Positions 62,161 to 64,000 of a DNA stretch of 64,000 nt are shown here, one piece after another. This DNA is from JABAQJ01 sp046327745 (GTDB lineage: Bacteria > Gemmatimonadota > Gemmatimonadetes > Gemmatimonadales > Gemmatimonadaceae): assembly GCA_046327745.1 (NCBI GenBank), contig JAXLXV010000012.1:1-64000 (forward strand), in the 5' to 3' direction. Both the position numbers and the translations under genes were made by a program. The notes under the pieces were generated by a model, which saw only the letters and a list, made by a program, of their open reading frames with translations, was not told where the DNA came from and made no database searches. The stretch's first letter is position 1; each line of letters begins with the position of its first letter.

Positions 62161-62823
62161 CTACTGATCCCCAACGAGTTCTGGCACACTTTCACGAAGC
62201 ACGGCGGCTGGAATCGCTCCTGGGCGCACGACGCGCGCGCCGCGACCGGTGCAATCGACCACTGTTGACGGCGAGGAAGGTTCCAGCTGGCCGCCATCGA
62301 GCACGCGAAGGATTCCGCGGCCAATGGCGTCGCTCCACTGTTGAACAATCTCGGGGGCGGTCATCGCCGGTGGAAGGCCCGGCCGATTGGCGCTGGTGGA
62401 GGTGATGGGATCGCCATAGGCGGAAATCAAGCGCTGCAGTCCGGGGTGAGACGTCCAGCGGACGGCCACGCCCCCTTCGGGTCCACGCAGCCGCTTTGGT
62501 ACTCGGTGCTCTCCACCGGGCAGAACCAACGTGAGCGGGCCGGGCCAGTGGCGGGCTGCCAGGCGCGCAGCGGCACTCGTCAGGTGCAACCCCAAGCGAC
62601 CTAACATGGCACTGTCGGCAATCAACAGGAGAAAGGGCTTGGCCGGCGGACGCGTCTTGAGCGCGACCAGGCTTTCCACGGCGTCAAAGTCCACCGCGCC
62701 GCCAAAGCCGTACACCGTTTCCGTCGGGTACGCCAGCACGCGACCGGCCTGTAGGTGCGCAATGGTACCGGAGAGAGACGCTTCGATTTCAGCTGCCGAC
62801 CAGAAAGGAATGGACAGGGACAT
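62161..62823 (-). CDS. tsaC: Threonylcarbamoyl-AMP synthase (Sua5/YciO/YrdC family)
   Basis: 220 residues. AGRVLAYPTETVYGFGGAVD is the family signature with KTRPPAKPFLLLIAD (nucleotide-binding Lys/Arg/Lys) and WPGPLTLVLPG. VAVRWTSHPGLQRLI and ITSTSANRPGLP complete the pocket. It makes threonylcarbamoyl-AMP for the t6A base of ANN-decoding tRNAs. It lacks the extra Sua5 C-terminal domain. Confidence 0.95.
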   Translation of the reverse strand: MSLSIPFWSAAEIEASLSGTIAHLQAGRVLAYPTETVYGFGGAVDFDAVESLVALKTRPPAKPFLLLIADSAMLGRLGLHLTSAAARLAARHWPGPLTLVLPGGEHRVPKRLRGPEGGVAVRWTSHPGLQRLISAYGDPITSTSANRPGLPPAMTAPEIVQQWSDAIGRGILRVLDGGQLEPSSPSTVVDCTGRGARVVRPGAIPAAVLRESVPELVGDQ

Positions 62824-62824
62824 G

Positions 62825-63607
62825 CTATTCGTCGATGGTGGCCAGTCGATCGGCGCGTAGGAAGTCCCGCTCGTCAGTGACCTTCATGGCTCGCTCACTC
62901 CCCCGCACCACGCGTACGGGAATTCCCAAACGTTCGCACAGGGCCGCGTCGTCGGTGGCACTGATCTGGTGCCGCATCGCGTCTTCATACGCCCGCTCGA
63001 TCATCTGGCGCGGAAAGGCCTGCGGTGTTTGCGCGCGCCACAGCCGCGCGCGATCGACGGTGCGCACGATCACGCCCGCGTCATCGACCTCCTTGAGCGT
63101 GTCGACCAACGGGAGCGCCGCAATGGCCCCGTGGCCGCGCCGCGCTTCAGCGATCACGGCGTCGATCGTCGCATCACTCACGAGTGGACGAGCCGCGTCA
63201 TGCACCACGACGATCTGTGCCTCCTCAGGCAGATCTTCAATACCGCTCCACACCGAGTCCCCACGCTCGCGACCGCCGACTGAAACCAGCAGGCGATCCA
63301 CGTCGCACTGAAAAATCCACGGTGGGGGGTCTCCGGCAAAGGCCTTCGGCAGCACCGCTACCACGAGCGCCACGTCTGGTCGTCGATGAAAGGCCTGAAT
63401 GCTGTGCAGCAGCATGGGTTTGCCAGCCACCCAGCGGAACTGTTTCAGTTCCCCCGTCTCTCCAGCGGCGCGCGAACCACTGCCAGCTGCAACGATCACG
63501 ACGCCGACATCGGGTGCCTCGGTTGGTTCCGGGCGCAGGTCGGGAGGTGTCGTGTGCCGCGATAGGTGACCGGGTCCACGAGGGTCCGGTACGTTAGGCC
63601 CGGTCAT
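62825..63607 (-). CDS. ispD: 2-C-methyl-D-erythritol 4-phosphate cytidylyltransferase
   Basis: 260 residues, including a polar N-terminal lead of about 33 residues before the domain proper. VVIVAAGSGSRAAG is the CTP-binding loop, VVVHDAARPLVS and ALPLVDTLKEVD are conserved, and QTPQAFPRQMI with TDDAALCERLGIPV complete the active site. It makes CDP-methylerythritol in the MEP pathway. It overlaps the radA stop by four bases. Confidence 0.95.
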   Translation of the reverse strand: MTGPNVPDPRGPGHLSRHTTPPDLRPEPTEAPDVGVVIVAAGSGSRAAGETGELKQFRWVAGKPMLLHSIQAFHRRPDVALVVAVLPKAFAGDPPPWIFQCDVDRLLVSVGGRERGDSVWSGIEDLPEEAQIVVVHDAARPLVSDATIDAVIAEARRGHGAIAALPLVDTLKEVDDAGVIVRTVDRARLWRAQTPQAFPRQMIERAYEDAMRHQISATDDAALCERLGIPVRVVRGSERAMKVTDERDFLRADRLATIDE

Positions 63608-64000
63608 GCGAACATGCGCTCCACCAGGTCCCCGACATGGCGCACGGGTATGAGCTGGAGCGGTGCGCCACGCGGCACCGTGGCGCGCGCCGACACGTAG
63701 GCTGCGGTCATCCCGAGTTGCGCGGCTTCACCAAGCCGTCGTTCGAGCTGCCCCACCGGGCGGACTTCGCCGCCCAGGCCGAGCTCGCCGACGAACACCG
63801 AGCGAGGTCGCAGGGCCCGATCATACACACTGGACGTGAGTGCCGCGGCGATGGCCAGGTCACTGGCCGTTTCCTGCAGGCGCAACCCTCCCACCACATT
63901 CAGGAACACATCGAGTTGAGAGAACGGTACCCCCGCGCGTTTTTCCAGCACCGCCAGCAGCAACGCAAAGCGGCGTGGATCCAGGCCATTCGCCACCCGC
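63604..64000 (-). CDS. radA: DNA repair protein RadA, C-terminal part (truncated by window edge)
   Basis: About 132 C-terminal residues, open at base 64000. The visible RVANGLDPRRFALLLAVLEKRAGVPFSQLDVFLNVVGGLRLQETASDLAIAAAL and VFVGELGLGGEVRPVGQLERRLGEAAQLG are the Lon-protease-like C-terminal domain of RadA/Sms. The zinc finger, RecA-like ATPase and KNRFG motif lie outside. RadA promotes branch migration in recombination and, in competent species, in transformation. The first Val seen is internal, not a start. Confidence 0.93.
   Translation of the reverse strand, partial: RVANGLDPRRFALLLAVLEKRAGVPFSQLDVFLNVVGGLRLQETASDLAIAAALTSSVYDRALRPRSVFVGELGLGGEVRPVGQLERRLGEAAQLGMTAAYVSARATVPRGAPLQLIPVRHVGDLVERMFA

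Overview
The window is about 64 kb of GC-rich bacterial chromosome, densely packed with housekeeping genes. I count 68 protein genes, two of them cut by the window ends. All but one (dcd) lie on the minus strand, so the description below follows transcription from high to low coordinates. I see no tRNA, rRNA, CRISPR array, insertion sequence or prophage gene, and no gene-free stretch longer than about 220 bases.

The organism is a Gram-negative, menaquinone-based, respiring bacterium. It has Kdo synthesis and Lpt export genes, futalosine-pathway menaquinone genes, a 14-gene complex I and a single-cytochrome succinate dehydrogenase. Together with a carboxypeptidase-regulatory/TonB-plug protein and a UPF0182 membrane protein, this fits Gemmatimonadota best; that assignment is inference from gene content, not from a marker-gene search.

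Layout. 63.9-55.4 kb: radA (partial), ispD, tsaC, a low-molecular-weight phosphatase, aroE, comF, gap, pgk, tpiA, secG, carA. 55.4-53.2 kb: an HU-type protein with its own promoter and terminator, then moaD-moaE-moaA. 53.1-47.2 kb: mdh, sdhC-sdhA-sdhB and the plug-domain protein. dcd (46.6-47.2 kb, plus strand) is divergent from the complex I operon nuoA-N (46.4-32.0 kb), which ends in a strong terminator. 31.9-24.6 kb: a phosphohexomutase, a UPF0182 protein, carbamate kinase overlapping sucC-sucD, and ndk. 24.4-18.4 kb: yceD-rpmF-plsX-fabH-fabD-fabG-acpP-fabF. 18.4-15.2 kb: mqnE-mqnA-mqnC. 15.2-11.4 kb: ispF, dedA-like, xerD-like, trpG/pabA-like and an M19 dipeptidase. 11.3-1.6 kb: kdsB-pyrG-kdsA-kdsC-kdsD-lptC-lptA-lptB-rpoN, then two glycosyltransferases.

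Functionally the window links central carbon metabolism (glycolysis, TCA steps, complexes I and II with their menaquinone carrier) to envelope building (fatty acids, Kdo, LPS export, isoprenoids). Many neighbours overlap by 1-4 bases (ATGA, GTGA, TGATG), implying translational coupling.

The most unexpected signal is not a gene. The octamer GCCTAACG (or its complement CGTTAGGC) occurs about 28 times exactly by hand count, on both strands and in several reading frames, against two to three expected by composition. Other points worth a look: a one-base frameshift in kdsA, an LptB with a ~150-residue extra N-terminal region, LptA and LptC that both look like lipoproteins, an MqnE with a CX5CX2C iron-sulfur motif, a histidine-rich insert in NuoL, and promoters sharing a TAAGTT -10 box.
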